Positions 1 to 8,545 of a DNA stretch of 33,508 nucleotides are shown in pieces (within the stretch, counting starts at the first letter, position 1; each line of letters opens with the position of its first letter). The translations under genes were made by a program, and so were the position numbers. The notes under the pieces are model-generated. The model did not search any database, was not told where the DNA came from, and saw nothing but the letters and a program-made list of their open reading frames with translations. This DNA is from an uncultured beta proteobacterium (lineage in GTDB: Bacteria; Pseudomonadota; Gammaproteobacteria; Burkholderiales; Burkholderiaceae_C): positions 1 through 33,508 of the forward strand of contig CAIKMZ010000132.1 in the NCBI GenBank assembly GCA_903828665.1, read 5' to 3'.

Positions 1-46
1 AGTCCGCAATGGCAAATCCCGGTTGTCGTGCCGCGCAGTCGGATTT

Positions 47-114
47 GTCATCCCGGGCTAGACCCGGGATCCACGACTTCTGCACCATGGATTGCGGAGC
101 AGGTTCGCAATGAC
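47..114. repeat. double-hairpin dispersed repeat, copy 1
   Basis: Two stem-loops lie side by side: an 8-bp stem ATCCCGGG/CCCGGGAT, then a 6-bp stem ATTGCG/CGCAAT, bounded by GTCAT and ATGAC ends. The same architecture recurs at 5712-5780 and 10215-10282. This copy begins about 10 bases beyond the stop codon of the HAD gene on the minus strand, so it could terminate or protect that transcript. The repeat is seen directly; the role is inference. Confidence 0.75.
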
Positions 115-124
115 AAGACAGCAA

Positions 125-784
125 TCAACCGGCCGCCAGCAAGTCCTGCAAATCCGACATGTGCCCGAACAGGCGGCTGGCACCGGCTTCGCGCAAGGCA
201 GCGCCCTCCTTCGGCAACGGGCAATAGGCCCAGACCGTGGCGCCGGCGGCGATGCCGGCCTGCACGCCGGTGACCGAGTCCTCGATCACCAGGCACTGCC
301 GTGGCGACGCCTGCAGATGCTGCGCCGCCGCCAGGTAGACGTCAGGCGCGGGCTTGGTGCGCGCCATTTCATGGCCGCTGAAGATGCAGCCATCGAAGTA
401 GTCGATCAGGCCGACCTTGGCCAACTGCATCTCGACCTTGAAGCGGTCGGCGCCGGAGGCGCAGGCGATGCGCTGCCGCGTGTGCGCATGGGCCGCCGCG
501 ACCGCCGCATGCGCGCCGGGAATCACTTCGAGCTCGACTTCGAGCGCGCGGTTGCGGCGCTCGCGAAACAGCGCGAGCCAGTCCTCGGTCAGCGCCTGGC
601 CGGTGCGCGCCTCGATCACGGCACGCTCGTCGCGCACCGCCTTGCCGACAAAGTGGCGCATGCAGTCCTCGCTCGACATGACCCAGCCGGCCTCGGCCAG
701 CATGTTGCGCAGCACGGTGTTGGTGATGAGCTCGCTGTCCACCAGCACGCCATCGCAATCGAACAGAACCGCTTCAAACTTCAT
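125..784 (-). CDS. HAD-superfamily phosphatase (beta-phosphoglucomutase/GPH-like)
   Basis: A 219-residue soluble haloacid dehalogenase-type hydrolase, expected to remove phosphate from a small cytosolic metabolite. Motif I is FDCDGVLVDSE, with the nucleophile Asp9 and the acid/base Asp11. Motif II is CASG, motif III is the lysine in TKPAPD, and motif IV is VIEDSVTG. The helical cap between motifs I and II places it in subfamily I near phosphoglycolate phosphatases and beta-phosphoglucomutases; the substrate cannot be told. A TTG lies one codon upstream, but the ATG at 784 is preferred, with GGA about 9 bases before it. It starts 12 bases after the rhodanese stop, so the two are probably cotranscribed. 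Confidence 0.9.
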   Translation of the reverse strand: MKFEAVLFDCDGVLVDSELITNTVLRNMLAEAGWVMSSEDCMRHFVGKAVRDERAVIEARTGQALTEDWLALFRERRNRALEVELEVIPGAHAAVAAAHAHTRQRIACASGADRFKVEMQLAKVGLIDYFDGCIFSGHEMARTKPAPDVYLAAAQHLQASPRQCLVIEDSVTGVQAGIAAGATVWAYCPLPKEGAALREAGASRLFGHMSDLQDLLAAG

Positions 785-796
785 CAATATATCCGT

Positions 797-1219
797 TCAG
801 GGTTTTGGTTTGCGGCGCGCCTTCTGCTGCTCCAGCGTCTCGGTCGGCGCGCCCTGCTTGACCCACTCGGCCCAGCCGCCGTCGATGTGCGCCACATTGG
901 TCATGCCCATGTCCTGCAAGGCCTTAGCCGCCAGCGCGCTGCGCCAGCCGGCGCCGCAGAACAGGATGAACTCCTTGCCCTCGTCGGCGAAGATCGGCTT
1001 GTGATAGGGCGAGGCCGGGTCGACCCAGAATTCGAGCATGCCGCGCGGCGCGTGAAACGCGTTTTGCACCGTGCCATCGCCGAGTTCGCGGATGTCGCGG
1101 ATGTCGACCACCTGCACATCGGCGTCGTTCAGGCGCGCGCGAACCTCGGCCACTGAATAGGTCTTGACCGCGGCCATGGCCTCGGCCACGAGTTGTTGGT
1201 AACCTTTGGTAATGGGCAT
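797..1219 (-). CDS. rhodanese-like sulfurtransferase domain protein
   Basis: A 140-residue cytoplasmic protein made of a single rhodanese domain (about residues 20-130). The active-site loop is CGAGWRS with the putative persulfide-forming Cys88, preceded by the FILF strand; VVDIRDIRE is the typical second-strand motif. Such proteins move sulfane sulfur or act in stress responses; the acceptor is unknown. The start is well supported by AAGGAG five bases upstream. It is the first gene of a probable two-gene operon with the HAD phosphatase. The lysine/arginine-rich tail after about residue 128 lies outside the domain. Confidence 0.9.
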   Translation of the reverse strand: MPITKGYQQLVAEAMAAVKTYSVAEVRARLNDADVQVVDIRDIRELGDGTVQNAFHAPRGMLEFWVDPASPYHKPIFADEGKEFILFCGAGWRSALAAKALQDMGMTNVAHIDGGWAEWVKQGAPTETLEQQKARRKPKP

Positions 1220-1324
1220 GTGGTCTCCTTGTAAGAATCAATACGCAGAGTCTACCCAGATACGGGCAAGCCGACCGGCCGCGAACCTGCACTCCCAGCC
1301 GCTACACCGGGGCCCGACTCGGCG

Positions 1325-2422
1325 GTGGCCGCCCGATGCGGTCGATGGCATCAAGCCTGTGCTTCCAATCCTGTTGAACCTGTGACCAATTCGCTACGTC
1401 AGGGCCATCTGCAGCAGCAGGCCGCAGTGGCGGTCGTGATTCCCACGGTGTTGCGACCGAGCCTGCTGCGGGCCGTGCGATCGGTCTATGGACAGGACCT
1501 GAAGCAGCGCATCCAGCTGCTGATCGGGATCGATCAACGTGTCAGCGCCGAGGAATGTCTGGACACCATCCTGCGGGAGTGTCCGGATCATGTCGCGCTA
1601 ACGATCCTGGACCTCGGCTACTCGACATCAGTCCGGCATGGCGGCATCTACCCGAACCGCTACGGCGGCGCCATCCGCACCATCCTCAGCTATGCCGCTA
1701 ACAGCGCGTACGTCGCCTATCTGGACGATGACGACTGGTGGGGCCACCAACACCTGTCGGCCCTGTTGGCAGCGGTAGTCGGCAAAGACTGGGCTTTTTC
1801 CCACCGCTGGCTGGTCGACCCTGAAACCGGCTGGCCGATCTGCCGCGATGAGTGGGATTCGCTGGGCCCGGGTCGCGGCATCGCCAGGGAACGCTTCGGC
1901 GGATTCGTCAGCACCAGCAACCTGCTGCTGAAGAAGGACGCCTGCCATTTCATCTTTCCCGCATGGTCGCTCTCGCCGTTCACCGACGGCAGCGGCGAGG
2001 ACATCCTGGTCTTCCAGAAACTGATGCAACAGCAACACAGCTGGGCTGCCAGCGCCGAGCACTCCTGCTTTTACGAATTGCGACGCGAGGTGCAGGCGGA
2101 TGCGCACCATGCGCGAGAATTCGCCGCGCGAGGCATCCGATGGATCGACCAGCGCGAACAGATCGGCGTCATCGAAAACCTGAGCGCCGAGGCGCTGCGC
2201 CTGTACCACGACGGCGCGCTCGATGCCGCGCCGCAGAAGTGCACCAGCGCCTTGTCCCTGCACGCGCACCATGCGCCGTCGCTTGGCCTGCAGGCGCTGG
2301 TCCATTGGCAGTCGGGTGACCGGGCAGCGGCGCTGACCAGCATCGCCCACGCCATGGCCGTCGATGATCGTGATCCGCAGATCGTCGAGACCTGGCGCAA
2401 GCTGAGGGCCGGACCGGCATAA
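1325..2422 (+). CDS. GT-A (family 2-like) glycosyltransferase with C-terminal TPR-like region
   Basis: A 365-residue protein when read from the GTG at 1325. The nucleotide-binding first strand is VAVVIPTVLRPS (about 35-46). An acidic DDDDWW cluster at 134-139 fits the metal-binding DxD motif of GT-A enzymes. Residues after about 285 look like a degenerate tetratricopeptide pair, with helices rich in Ala and Leu. There is no signal peptide or membrane segment, so it should act in the cytoplasm; donor and acceptor are unknown. The start is uncertain: an in-frame GTG at 1382 (residue 20) would leave a more typical 15 residues before the first strand, and neither has a clear ribosome site. It is a lone gene, convergent with the next one. 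Confidence 0.8.
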   Translation: MAARCGRWHQACASNPVEPVTNSLRQGHLQQQAAVAVVIPTVLRPSLLRAVRSVYGQDLKQRIQLLIGIDQRVSAEECLDTILRECPDHVALTILDLGYSTSVRHGGIYPNRYGGAIRTILSYAANSAYVAYLDDDDWWGHQHLSALLAAVVGKDWAFSHRWLVDPETGWPICRDEWDSLGPGRGIARERFGGFVSTSNLLLKKDACHFIFPAWSLSPFTDGSGEDILVFQKLMQQQHSWAASAEHSCFYELRREVQADAHHAREFAARGIRWIDQREQIGVIENLSAEALRLYHDGALDAAPQKCTSALSLHAHHAPSLGLQALVHWQSGDRAAALTSIAHAMAVDDRDPQIVETWRKLRAGPA

Positions 2423-2452
2423 GGCGCTGCCCGCGCGCCGCTCCGCAGCGCC
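2423..2452. terminator. possible bidirectional terminator hairpin
   Basis: A perfect inverted repeat GGCGCTGC/GCAGCGCC with a 14-base loop starts at the base after the glycosyltransferase stop and ends 15 bases before the end of the convergent gene. No T-tract follows on either strand, so intrinsic termination is only suggested by position and stem strength. Confidence 0.4.
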
Positions 2453-2467
2453 ATCGCGGCCGCCGGC

Positions 2468-3286
2468 TCAGCCGTGCTGCCGGCCCCAGTCCATGACGAT
2501 GCGATGCAGCTGCGCCACGCCATCGGTCAGCGCAGCGGGGCCGGGTTGCAGGATGTCGGCTGACTTGATTTCGAACAGCTGCCCGTTCTTCACCGCGTTG
2601 ACGTCGCCCCAGCCGGCACGTGCGGCCACCTTCTCGGGCCGGAACTTCTTGCCGCACCAGGAGCCAATCATGATATCGGGATTGCGCCGCACAATCTCGG
2701 CGCCGTCGGCAATGATGCGGTTCTTGCCCAGCGACTGCGCCGCGAGTTCAGGAAAGCAATCGTCGCCGCCGGCAATGCCGATCAGTTCGGAGACCCAGCG
2801 GATGGCGCTGATGTGCGGCTCGTCCCATTCTTCGAAGAAGACACGGGGCCGGCGCGCCAGCGCGCTGCTTGCACTGGCGATCGCCGCCAGTTGCTGCTGC
2901 ATGGCACCGATCTTCTCCAGACCGGGCCCGTCCTGCCCGACCATCGCCGCGACCTGGTACAGCACGGAGAAGATTTCGGCTACGCTGCGCTGGTTGAACA
3001 CCGTCACCTGCACGCCCTGGCGGATCAGCGCCGCGGCGATGTCGGCCTGCATGTCGGAAAAGCCGAAGACACAGTCCGGCTGCAGTTCCAGGATGCGGTC
3101 GATTTTGGCGCTGGTGAAGGCGCTCACGCGCGGCTTTTCGTCACGCGCGCGGCGCGGACGCACGGTGTAGCCCGAGATGCCGACGATGCGGCCCTCCTGC
3201 CCAAGCAGATACAGCCACTCGGTTGTCTCCTCGGTCATGCAGACGATACGCTGCGGGCCTTGCGGAAAGGAAAGATCAGGGGTCAT
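2468..3286 (-). CDS. cobalamin-type substrate-binding protein (BtuF-like), no signal peptide
   Basis: A 272-residue protein of the periplasmic-binding-protein-2 family (PF01497 type). The opening RIVCMTEETTEWLYLLG, the block KIDRILELQPDCVFGF and the C-terminal lobe with ISAIRWVSELIGIAGG resemble BtuF and related cobalamin or siderophore binders. Family members are usually exported, but this one starts directly with MTPDLSFPQG and no signal sequence is visible in or just upstream of the frame. No transporter permease or ATPase is adjacent. It may therefore be a cytoplasmic or orphan binder, or an upstream start is missed. The cobalamin ligand is inferred from family resemblance only. Confidence 0.75.
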   Translation of the reverse strand: MTPDLSFPQGPQRIVCMTEETTEWLYLLGQEGRIVGISGYTVRPRRARDEKPRVSAFTSAKIDRILELQPDCVFGFSDMQADIAAALIRQGVQVTVFNQRSVAEIFSVLYQVAAMVGQDGPGLEKIGAMQQQLAAIASASSALARRPRVFFEEWDEPHISAIRWVSELIGIAGGDDCFPELAAQSLGKNRIIADGAEIVRRNPDIMIGSWCGKKFRPEKVAARAGWGDVNAVKNGQLFEIKSADILQPGPAALTDGVAQLHRIVMDWGRQHG

Positions 3287-3456
3287 CGCTTCGATGATAG
3301 CGGCGCGATGGATCGGCCGGCGCCTGTGTGTGACGGCGAACAGACGCTGGCACGGCGCCGCCGGACACTGACCATCCTGCTACCGGGTTGTTCCGGCTGC
3401 CGGTACCGGCAAGCTGACGCTGTTCAGCGCGTCACCACCTTCTACAGGAGCTATCC

Positions 3457-4266
3457 ATGAAATTACGATTGAGAACCGCACTCGGCCTGGCCGCTGTCGC
3501 CATCGCCACGCAGGCTGTCGCACAGGTCACGTTCTACGAAAATGACAATTTCCGCGGCCGGACCTTCACCACATCGCGGCAGATCCCCAACTTTGACCGC
3601 TTCGGCTTCAATGACCGCGCCTCCTCCGTCGTGGTCAAGCGCGACCGCTGGGAGGTTTGCGAAGACGTGCGCTTCAACGGTCGCTGCGTCATCCTGCGCC
3701 CGGGCCAGTACCCATCGCTCGCCGCCATGGGTCTGAATGATCGCGTCTCGTCGGTGCGAACCGTCGGCCGCAACATGCGCATCGAAGAAGACCGCTACGC
3801 GCCGATGCCGGTTTCCGAGCCCGACTACCGCCGCCATGACAACGAGCGTCTCTACCAGGCCCGCGTCATCGAAGTGCGGGCCGTCGTCGGACCGCCCGAG
3901 CAGCGCTGCTGGGTCGAGCGCGAGCAGGTCGTCCAGGAACGCGGCGGGGCCAACGTGCCCGGCGCGGTTGCCGGAGCCCTGATCGGCGGCATCCTCGGCC
4001 ACCAGGTTGGCGGCGGCACCGGCAAGGACCTGGCGACAGCCGGTGGCGCCGTGGCCGGTGCAGCGATCGGCGCCAACGTCGGCCGCGATGGCACGCAGCA
4101 CAACTCGACGCAGAACATCCGGCGCTGCGAAACCACGCAGCGTCAGACACGCCCCGAATTCTGGGATGTGACCTATGAGTTCCGCGGCCAGCAGCACCAT
4201 GTCCAGTTGACCGCGCCGCCGGGACGCACAATTGCTGTCAATAATCAGGGTGAGCCCCGCAAATAG
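3457..4266 (+). CDS. exported beta/gamma-crystallin domain protein with glycine zipper
   Basis: A 269-residue protein. Residues 1-22 form a signal peptide ending AVA. Residues 23-103 form a beta/gamma-crystallin domain with two Greek-key openings (TFYENDNFRGRTF and WEVCEDVRFNGRC) and two calcium-site-like motifs, NDRASS and NDRVSS. Residues about 164-211 are a glycine zipper (GAVAGALIGGILGHQVGGG) of the Rickettsia 17-kDa/2TM type, which usually inserts in or packs against the outer membrane. A strong AGGAG precedes the ATG. It is monocistronic as far as seen. An envelope role with calcium binding is inferred; the exact function is unknown. Confidence 0.88.
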   Translation: MKLRLRTALGLAAVAIATQAVAQVTFYENDNFRGRTFTTSRQIPNFDRFGFNDRASSVVVKRDRWEVCEDVRFNGRCVILRPGQYPSLAAMGLNDRVSSVRTVGRNMRIEEDRYAPMPVSEPDYRRHDNERLYQARVIEVRAVVGPPEQRCWVEREQVVQERGGANVPGAVAGALIGGILGHQVGGGTGKDLATAGGAVAGAAIGANVGRDGTQHNSTQNIRRCETTQRQTRPEFWDVTYEFRGQQHHVQLTAPPGRTIAVNNQGEPRK

Positions 4267-4341
4267 TCAGGGCTGAGCGCAGGCAGCACGCTCTGCCTGC
4301 CCGAACCGGTCAGAATTGGCAGAACCAACAAGGAAGCAGAT

Positions 4342-5694
4342 TTGCGCAAGAAAGACGGCAATGACGAGAGCGCGCCGACACTGGCCGTGCCCAGCGGGCG
4401 CGGCTCGCGCTTGGTGCGCCTGGGCTGGATGGCCACCGGCGTGGCCGGAGGCATGCTGGCCGAAGGGGCGCGCCAGCTCGCGCGCGGCAACCGGCCCAAG
4501 GTCAGCGACCTGCTGCTGACGCCGGCAAATGCCCGGCGCGTGGCCGATCAGCTGGCCAAGCTGCGCGGCGCGGCGATGAAGGTCGGGCAACTGGTGTCAA
4601 TGGAGTCGGGCGACCTGCTGCCGCCGGCGCTGGCGGAAATCCTGGGGCGCCTGCGCTCGGACGCGCGCGCCATGCCCAAGGCCCAGGTCACCGAGGTCCT
4701 GCTCGCCAATTGGGGCGCAGGCTGGGAAAAGAAGTTCAAGCATTTCACATTCACGCCGATGGCCGCCGCGTCGATCGGACAGGTGCATCGCGCGCACACG
4801 CTCGACGGGCGCGACCTCGCAATCAAGATCCAGTACCCGGGCGTGCGCGAGAGCATCGACAGCGACGTCGACAACGTCGCCGGCCTGCTGCGCCTGTCAG
4901 GGCTGATGCCCAAGGGCATGGACATTGCGCCGCTGCTGCGCGATGCCAAGCGGCAGCTGCATGACGAGGCCGATTACATCCGCGAAGGCAACTACCTGCA
5001 GCGTTACGGCGAGCTGCTCTCCGACGCGCCGCAGTACCTGCTGCCGGGGCTGCACGCCGACCTGACCACGCGCAGCGTACTGGCCATGGACTATGTGCGC
5101 GGCGAGCCGATCGAAGCGCTGCTGGATGCGCCGCAAGCCGAGCGCGACCGCGTGATGACGCTGCTGTTTGCGCTGCTGCTGCGCGAAGTGTTCGAGTTCC
5201 GCCTCGTCCAGACCGACCCGAACTTCGCCAATTACCGCTACGACACGCGCAGCCACCGGCTCGTGCTGCTCGACTTCGGCGCGACGCGTCCGTGCAAGGC
5301 GCGCATGGCAAGCGACTTCGGCCGCATGATCAAGGCCGCGATGGCGACCGACCGCGCCGCCCTGAGCGCCGCGCTGCTGGCCATCGCCTATTTCGACGAG
5401 AGCACGCAGGAAAAGCACCGCCATGCCGTGCTCGATATCGCGACGCAGGCGCTCGAGCCGTTCTGCCAGCAAGGCGGCTACGACTTCGGCACGTCCGATC
5501 TGCCCGAGCGCGTGCGCGCCGCCGGCATGACGCTCGGGCTGGAGCGTGAATTTGCCCAGTTACCGCCGGCCGACGCCATGCTGCTGCAACGCAAGTTCGG
5601 CGGCCTGTACCTGCTGGCGATCCGGCTCAAGGCCCGCGTCGACCTGCACGGTCTGGCCCAGGCAACGCTGCATCCGCGCCAGCGCGCCGTCTGA
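4342..5694 (+). CDS. ABC1/UbiB-family atypical kinase
   Basis: A 450-residue ABC1/UbiB/ADCK family protein, linked in other organisms to ubiquinone biosynthesis or lipid homeostasis. Visible motifs are the N-terminal KxGQ (80-83), the alanine-rich loop AAASIGQVHRA (141-151), the lysine in LAIKIQYPGV (162), the acidic DEADY (208-212) and the metal-binding DFG (311-313). The usual HxDxHPGN catalytic loop reads QTDPNFANY (290-298), so the histidine-containing form is absent. The start is a TTG, supported by AAGGAAG about six bases upstream; no in-frame ATG lies nearby. It is a single gene, convergent with the oxidase block. Confidence 0.88.
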   Translation: MRKKDGNDESAPTLAVPSGRGSRLVRLGWMATGVAGGMLAEGARQLARGNRPKVSDLLLTPANARRVADQLAKLRGAAMKVGQLVSMESGDLLPPALAEILGRLRSDARAMPKAQVTEVLLANWGAGWEKKFKHFTFTPMAAASIGQVHRAHTLDGRDLAIKIQYPGVRESIDSDVDNVAGLLRLSGLMPKGMDIAPLLRDAKRQLHDEADYIREGNYLQRYGELLSDAPQYLLPGLHADLTTRSVLAMDYVRGEPIEALLDAPQAERDRVMTLLFALLLREVFEFRLVQTDPNFANYRYDTRSHRLVLLDFGATRPCKARMASDFGRMIKAAMATDRAALSAALLAIAYFDESTQEKHRHAVLDIATQALEPFCQQGGYDFGTSDLPERVRAAGMTLGLEREFAQLPPADAMLLQRKFGGLYLLAIRLKARVDLHGLAQATLHPRQRAV

Positions 5695-5711
5695 ACCGCT
5701 CTCCCGCTGTC

Positions 5712-5780
5712 GTCATTGCGGGCCCCGACCCGCAATCCAGGTCTTGCGTGGCATGGATCCCGGGTCAAGCCCGGGATGAC
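5712..5780. repeat. double-hairpin dispersed repeat, copy 2 (inverted orientation)
   Basis: It holds two perfect 8-bp stems, ATTGCGGG/CCCGCAAT and ATCCCGGG/CCCGGGAT. Its central spacer is the reverse complement of the copy-3 spacer with one mismatch over 24 bases. It begins 17 bases after the UbiB-family stop, in the gap between convergent genes. Nothing else is recognisable in the 181-base gap (5695-5875). Confidence 0.8.
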
Positions 5781-5875
5781 AGCCGGGGACTGAATGACAG
5801 CCTGGGTCGGGACGACATAGCGCGTGCGGCCATGACGAGTCCGAAACCCATCCTGCGTGCGCAGGCCCGGTGTGC

Positions 5876-6505
5876 CTAGGGATGCATCAGTTGCTTGATG
5901 TCACCCGCCATCAAGGCGGCGCCGGCGCCGTAGCGCGTATACAGGCGCAGCTTGCCCTGCGGGTCGTAAATGTAGCAACCGGCTGAATGGTCCATCGAAT
6001 AGCTCGTCGGCGTCTTGCCTTCGACCTTCTTGTAGAAGACCTTGTAGTCCTTGGCCAGCGCTTCGAGCTTTTCAGGCGTGGTGTAGAGCGCCAGAAAGCT
6101 CGGATCGAAAGCCGCCATGTAGTTCTTCAGCACCTCGGGCGTGTCGCGCGCGGGGTCGACCGTGACGAACAGGCCTTGCACGCGCTCGCCATCCTTGCCC
6201 AGCAGTTGCCGCACTTCGGCGATCTCGGCCATGGCCGTCGGGCAGACGTCGGGACACTGCGTGTAGCCGAAGAACAGCACCACCACCTTGCCGGCGAAAT
6301 CCTTCAGCGTACGCCGCTGGCCGTTGTGGTCGGTCAGGTCGAAATCGCGCGCGTAGTCAGCGCCCGTGATGTCGATCGCGGAAAAGGTCTGCGCCTTCTC
6401 CGAGCAGCCTGCGGTGATGCCGGCCAACGCCGTCAGGCCGGCGCCCGTCAGCAGGACTTGAAGCGCGTTTCGTTTGTTCATCAACATGAATTTTCGCCCA
6501 GGCAT
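5876..6505 (-). CDS. SCO1/SenC copper chaperone for cytochrome oxidase
   Basis: A 209-residue SCO-family thioredoxin-fold protein that delivers copper to, or reduces, the CuA site of oxidase subunit II. The copper ligands are C84-P-D-V-C88 and His173 (in DHSAGC). The N-terminus is hydrophobic and ends in TAGC at residue 34, a plausible lipobox, so it is anchored on the periplasmic face. The start at 6505 is chosen because its ATG overlaps the ctaB stop (TGATG), suggesting translational coupling; alternatives are ATGs at 6487 and 6481. It is the last gene of the minus-strand heme A and assembly operon. Confidence 0.92.
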   Translation of the reverse strand: MPGRKFMLMNKRNALQVLLTGAGLTALAGITAGCSEKAQTFSAIDITGADYARDFDLTDHNGQRRTLKDFAGKVVVLFFGYTQCPDVCPTAMAEIAEVRQLLGKDGERVQGLFVTVDPARDTPEVLKNYMAAFDPSFLALYTTPEKLEALAKDYKVFYKKVEGKTPTSYSMDHSAGCYIYDPQGKLRLYTRYGAGAALMAGDIKQLMHP

Positions 6506-7401
6506 CACAACAGGTAGTGGTCCAGCAGCAAGGCCGCGAACAGCGCGCTCAGGTGGATCAGCGAGAAGCGGAACGTCTTGCGCGCGAGCTGGTCCGAATA
6601 ATCGCGCCAGAGAAAGAAGCCGTACAGGCAGAAGCCGCAGCTCAGCACGATCGCCGCGATCAGGTAGAGCCAGGAACTCATGCCGTAGATGTAGGGCATC
6701 AGGCAGGCGGCAAACAGGATCAGCGTGTAGAGCAGCACCATCAGGCGCGTGAACTGGTTGCCGTGCGTGACCGGCAGCATCGGCAGGCCGGCCTTGCGGT
6801 AGTCCTCGACGCGGTACAGCGCCAGCGCCCAGAAGTGCGGCGGCGTCCACAGGAAGATGATCAGGAACAGGATCAGCGCTTCGGGGCCGACATCACCCGA
6901 CATCGCGGCCCATCCCAGCACCGGCGGCATGGCGCCGGAGGCGCCACCGATCACGATGTTCTGCGGCGTCAGCGGTTTGAGGATCACGGTGTAGACCACT
7001 GCATAGCCGATGAAGGTGGCAAAGGTCAGCCACATCGTCAGCGGGTTGACCCAGACGTACAGGATCACGCTGCCCAGCGCGCACAGCACGGCCGAGAACA
7101 GCAGGGTCTGGCGGTCGCCGAGTTCGCCGCTGGCGGTCGGGCGCCAGGCTGTGCGCCGCATCTTGGCGTCGATGCTTTTCTCGACGATGCAGTTGAAGGC
7201 CGCCGCTGCGCCCGCCACCAGCCAGATGCCCAGGCAGGCGAGCAAGGCGTGCAGCACGTGCTCCATCGATGGCAGACCGGGCACGGCCAGCACCATGCCG
7301 ATCAGGGCGCAGAACACGATCAGCTGGATCACGCGCGGTTTGGTCAGGGCATTGAACTGCCGCAGCACGCTGACGAATGCGGAAAGCGATGCCGCGCTCA
7401 T
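6505..7401 (-). CDS. ctaB: protoheme IX farnesyltransferase (heme O synthase)
   Basis: A 298-residue polytopic UbiA-family prenyltransferase that adds a farnesyl group to heme B, giving heme O. The N-terminal [11 protein letters not shown] is characteristic. The first prenyl-diphosphate motif is NCIVEKSID with MRRT following (70-84), where Glu74 stands in for the common first Asp. Several hydrophobic segments follow. The ATG at 7401 overlaps the ctaA stop (ATGA), so the long frame extending to 7752 is not the gene. It acts immediately before CtaA in heme A synthesis. Also known as cyoE. Confidence 0.94.
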   Translation of the reverse strand: MSAASLSAFVSVLRQFNALTKPRVIQLIVFCALIGMVLAVPGLPSMEHVLHALLACLGIWLVAGAAAAFNCIVEKSIDAKMRRTAWRPTASGELGDRQTLLFSAVLCALGSVILYVWVNPLTMWLTFATFIGYAVVYTVILKPLTPQNIVIGGASGAMPPVLGWAAMSGDVGPEALILFLIIFLWTPPHFWALALYRVEDYRKAGLPMLPVTHGNQFTRLMVLLYTLILFAACLMPYIYGMSSWLYLIAAIVLSCGFCLYGFFLWRDYSDQLARKTFRFSLIHLSALFAALLLDHYLL

Positions 7402-8537
7402 GCCGTGGTCCCCGTCAACACATGCTGGCCGCGATGATCGTGGCCGCGCGTCGCAGCCAGCACCCAGGTCAGGGCCACGGCCAGCGCGCCGGCACCGCCG
7501 GTGTGCAGCACGGCCGCGAGCAGCGGCCAGTCGAGCACGACATTGCTCAGGCCGGTGACCAGTTGCAGGGCCGAGAGCGCGGCGATCCAACGCGCGGGAC
7601 GGCGCAGCGCCGGCACCCGGTGCAGCCGCCAGGCCAGCAGCGCCAGCGCCGCGAGCACTATGACGGCCGCCAGCCGGTGCGTGTAGTGGATCGCCGTCAG
7701 CGCGGCAAAGCTGAGAACCGCGCCCGTAGCGGTCATGCCAAGTTCGCGCCACAGCGCAAAGCCCTGTTCAAAGTCCATCAGCGGCCACCAGCTGCCCTGG
7801 CACTTCGGAAAATCGCTGCAGGCCAGCACCGCGTAATTGGTGCTGACCCAGCCGCCCAGCGCCACCTGCAACGCCAGCAGCGCGAGCGTCAGCCAGACCA
7901 GCTTGCGCAAGGGCGGGGCCATTACCGGGGTCGGTGCCTGCCGGTCGAACTGCGGCAGTTGCGCACACAGCAGCATCAGCAGCATGAGGCCGCCGAGCAG
8001 GTGCAGCGTGACAATGGCCGGGAACAGTTTCATCGTGACCGTCAGCGCGCCGAACGCGCCCTGGATGCAGACCCACAGCAAGGTCATGATTGGAAGGAAT
8101 ATGTCCATTTTCCGACGCGGCGCAGCGCGTGCCCAGCCAACCCAGGCGACGACTGCCAGCACCACGATCAGCACGCCGACGCTGGTGGCGAGGTAGCGGT
8201 GGATCATCTCGACCCAGGCCTTGCCCAGCGTGACCGGGCCGCTCGGCATCGCGCTCTGTGCCGCCGCGATCGGCGCATGCGCACCGAGCGGGCTCGCGTT
8301 GCCGTAGCAGCCGGGCCAGTCCGGGCAGCCCAGGCCCGAATCGGTCAGGCGCGTGAAGGCGCCGAACAGCAGCAGGTCGAAGGTCAGGAACAGGGTCAGC
8401 AGCGTCAGAGCCTGGACCCGTTGCCCTGCGCTCGCGCGTCGCTGGCGCAGCCAGACCCAGGCCAGTGGCCCGAGCGCCAGCAGCGCACCGACGGTCATCA
8501 TGCGCAGCAGGGGCGAGAGGTCGTACAGGCTTTGCAT
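7398..8537 (-). CDS. ctaA: heme A synthase (COX15/CtaA)
   Basis: A 379-residue membrane protein that oxidises the C8 methyl of heme O to give heme A. The first half has [17 protein letters not shown] (61-77) with the cysteine pair, and a heme-ligand His113 in EMIHRY. The second half repeats the pattern with YTHR and LHTGG, and there is a second cysteine pair in ACSDFPKC. Eight hydrophobic segments fit the duplicated four-helix design. It overlaps ctaB by four bases and follows the SCO-like gene by eight bases, so one transcript is likely. Confidence 0.94.
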   Translation of the reverse strand: MQSLYDLSPLLRMMTVGALLALGPLAWVWLRQRRASAGQRVQALTLLTLFLTFDLLLFGAFTRLTDSGLGCPDWPGCYGNASPLGAHAPIAAAQSAMPSGPVTLGKAWVEMIHRYLATSVGVLIVVLAVVAWVGWARAAPRRKMDIFLPIMTLLWVCIQGAFGALTVTMKLFPAIVTLHLLGGLMLLMLLCAQLPQFDRQAPTPVMAPPLRKLVWLTLALLALQVALGGWVSTNYAVLACSDFPKCQGSWWPLMDFEQGFALWRELGMTATGAVLSFAALTAIHYTHRLAAVIVLAALALLAWRLHRVPALRRPARWIAALSALQLVTGLSNVVLDWPLLAAVLHTGGAGALAVALTWVLAATRGHDHRGQHVLTGTTA

Positions 8538-8545
8538 CGTCGTGC

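Noticed and set aside
6505-7752. N-terminal extension of ctaB beyond 7401
   Set aside because: The added residues are Arg/Ala-rich without similarity and overlap ctaA; the ATGA overlap at 7401 is the natural start.
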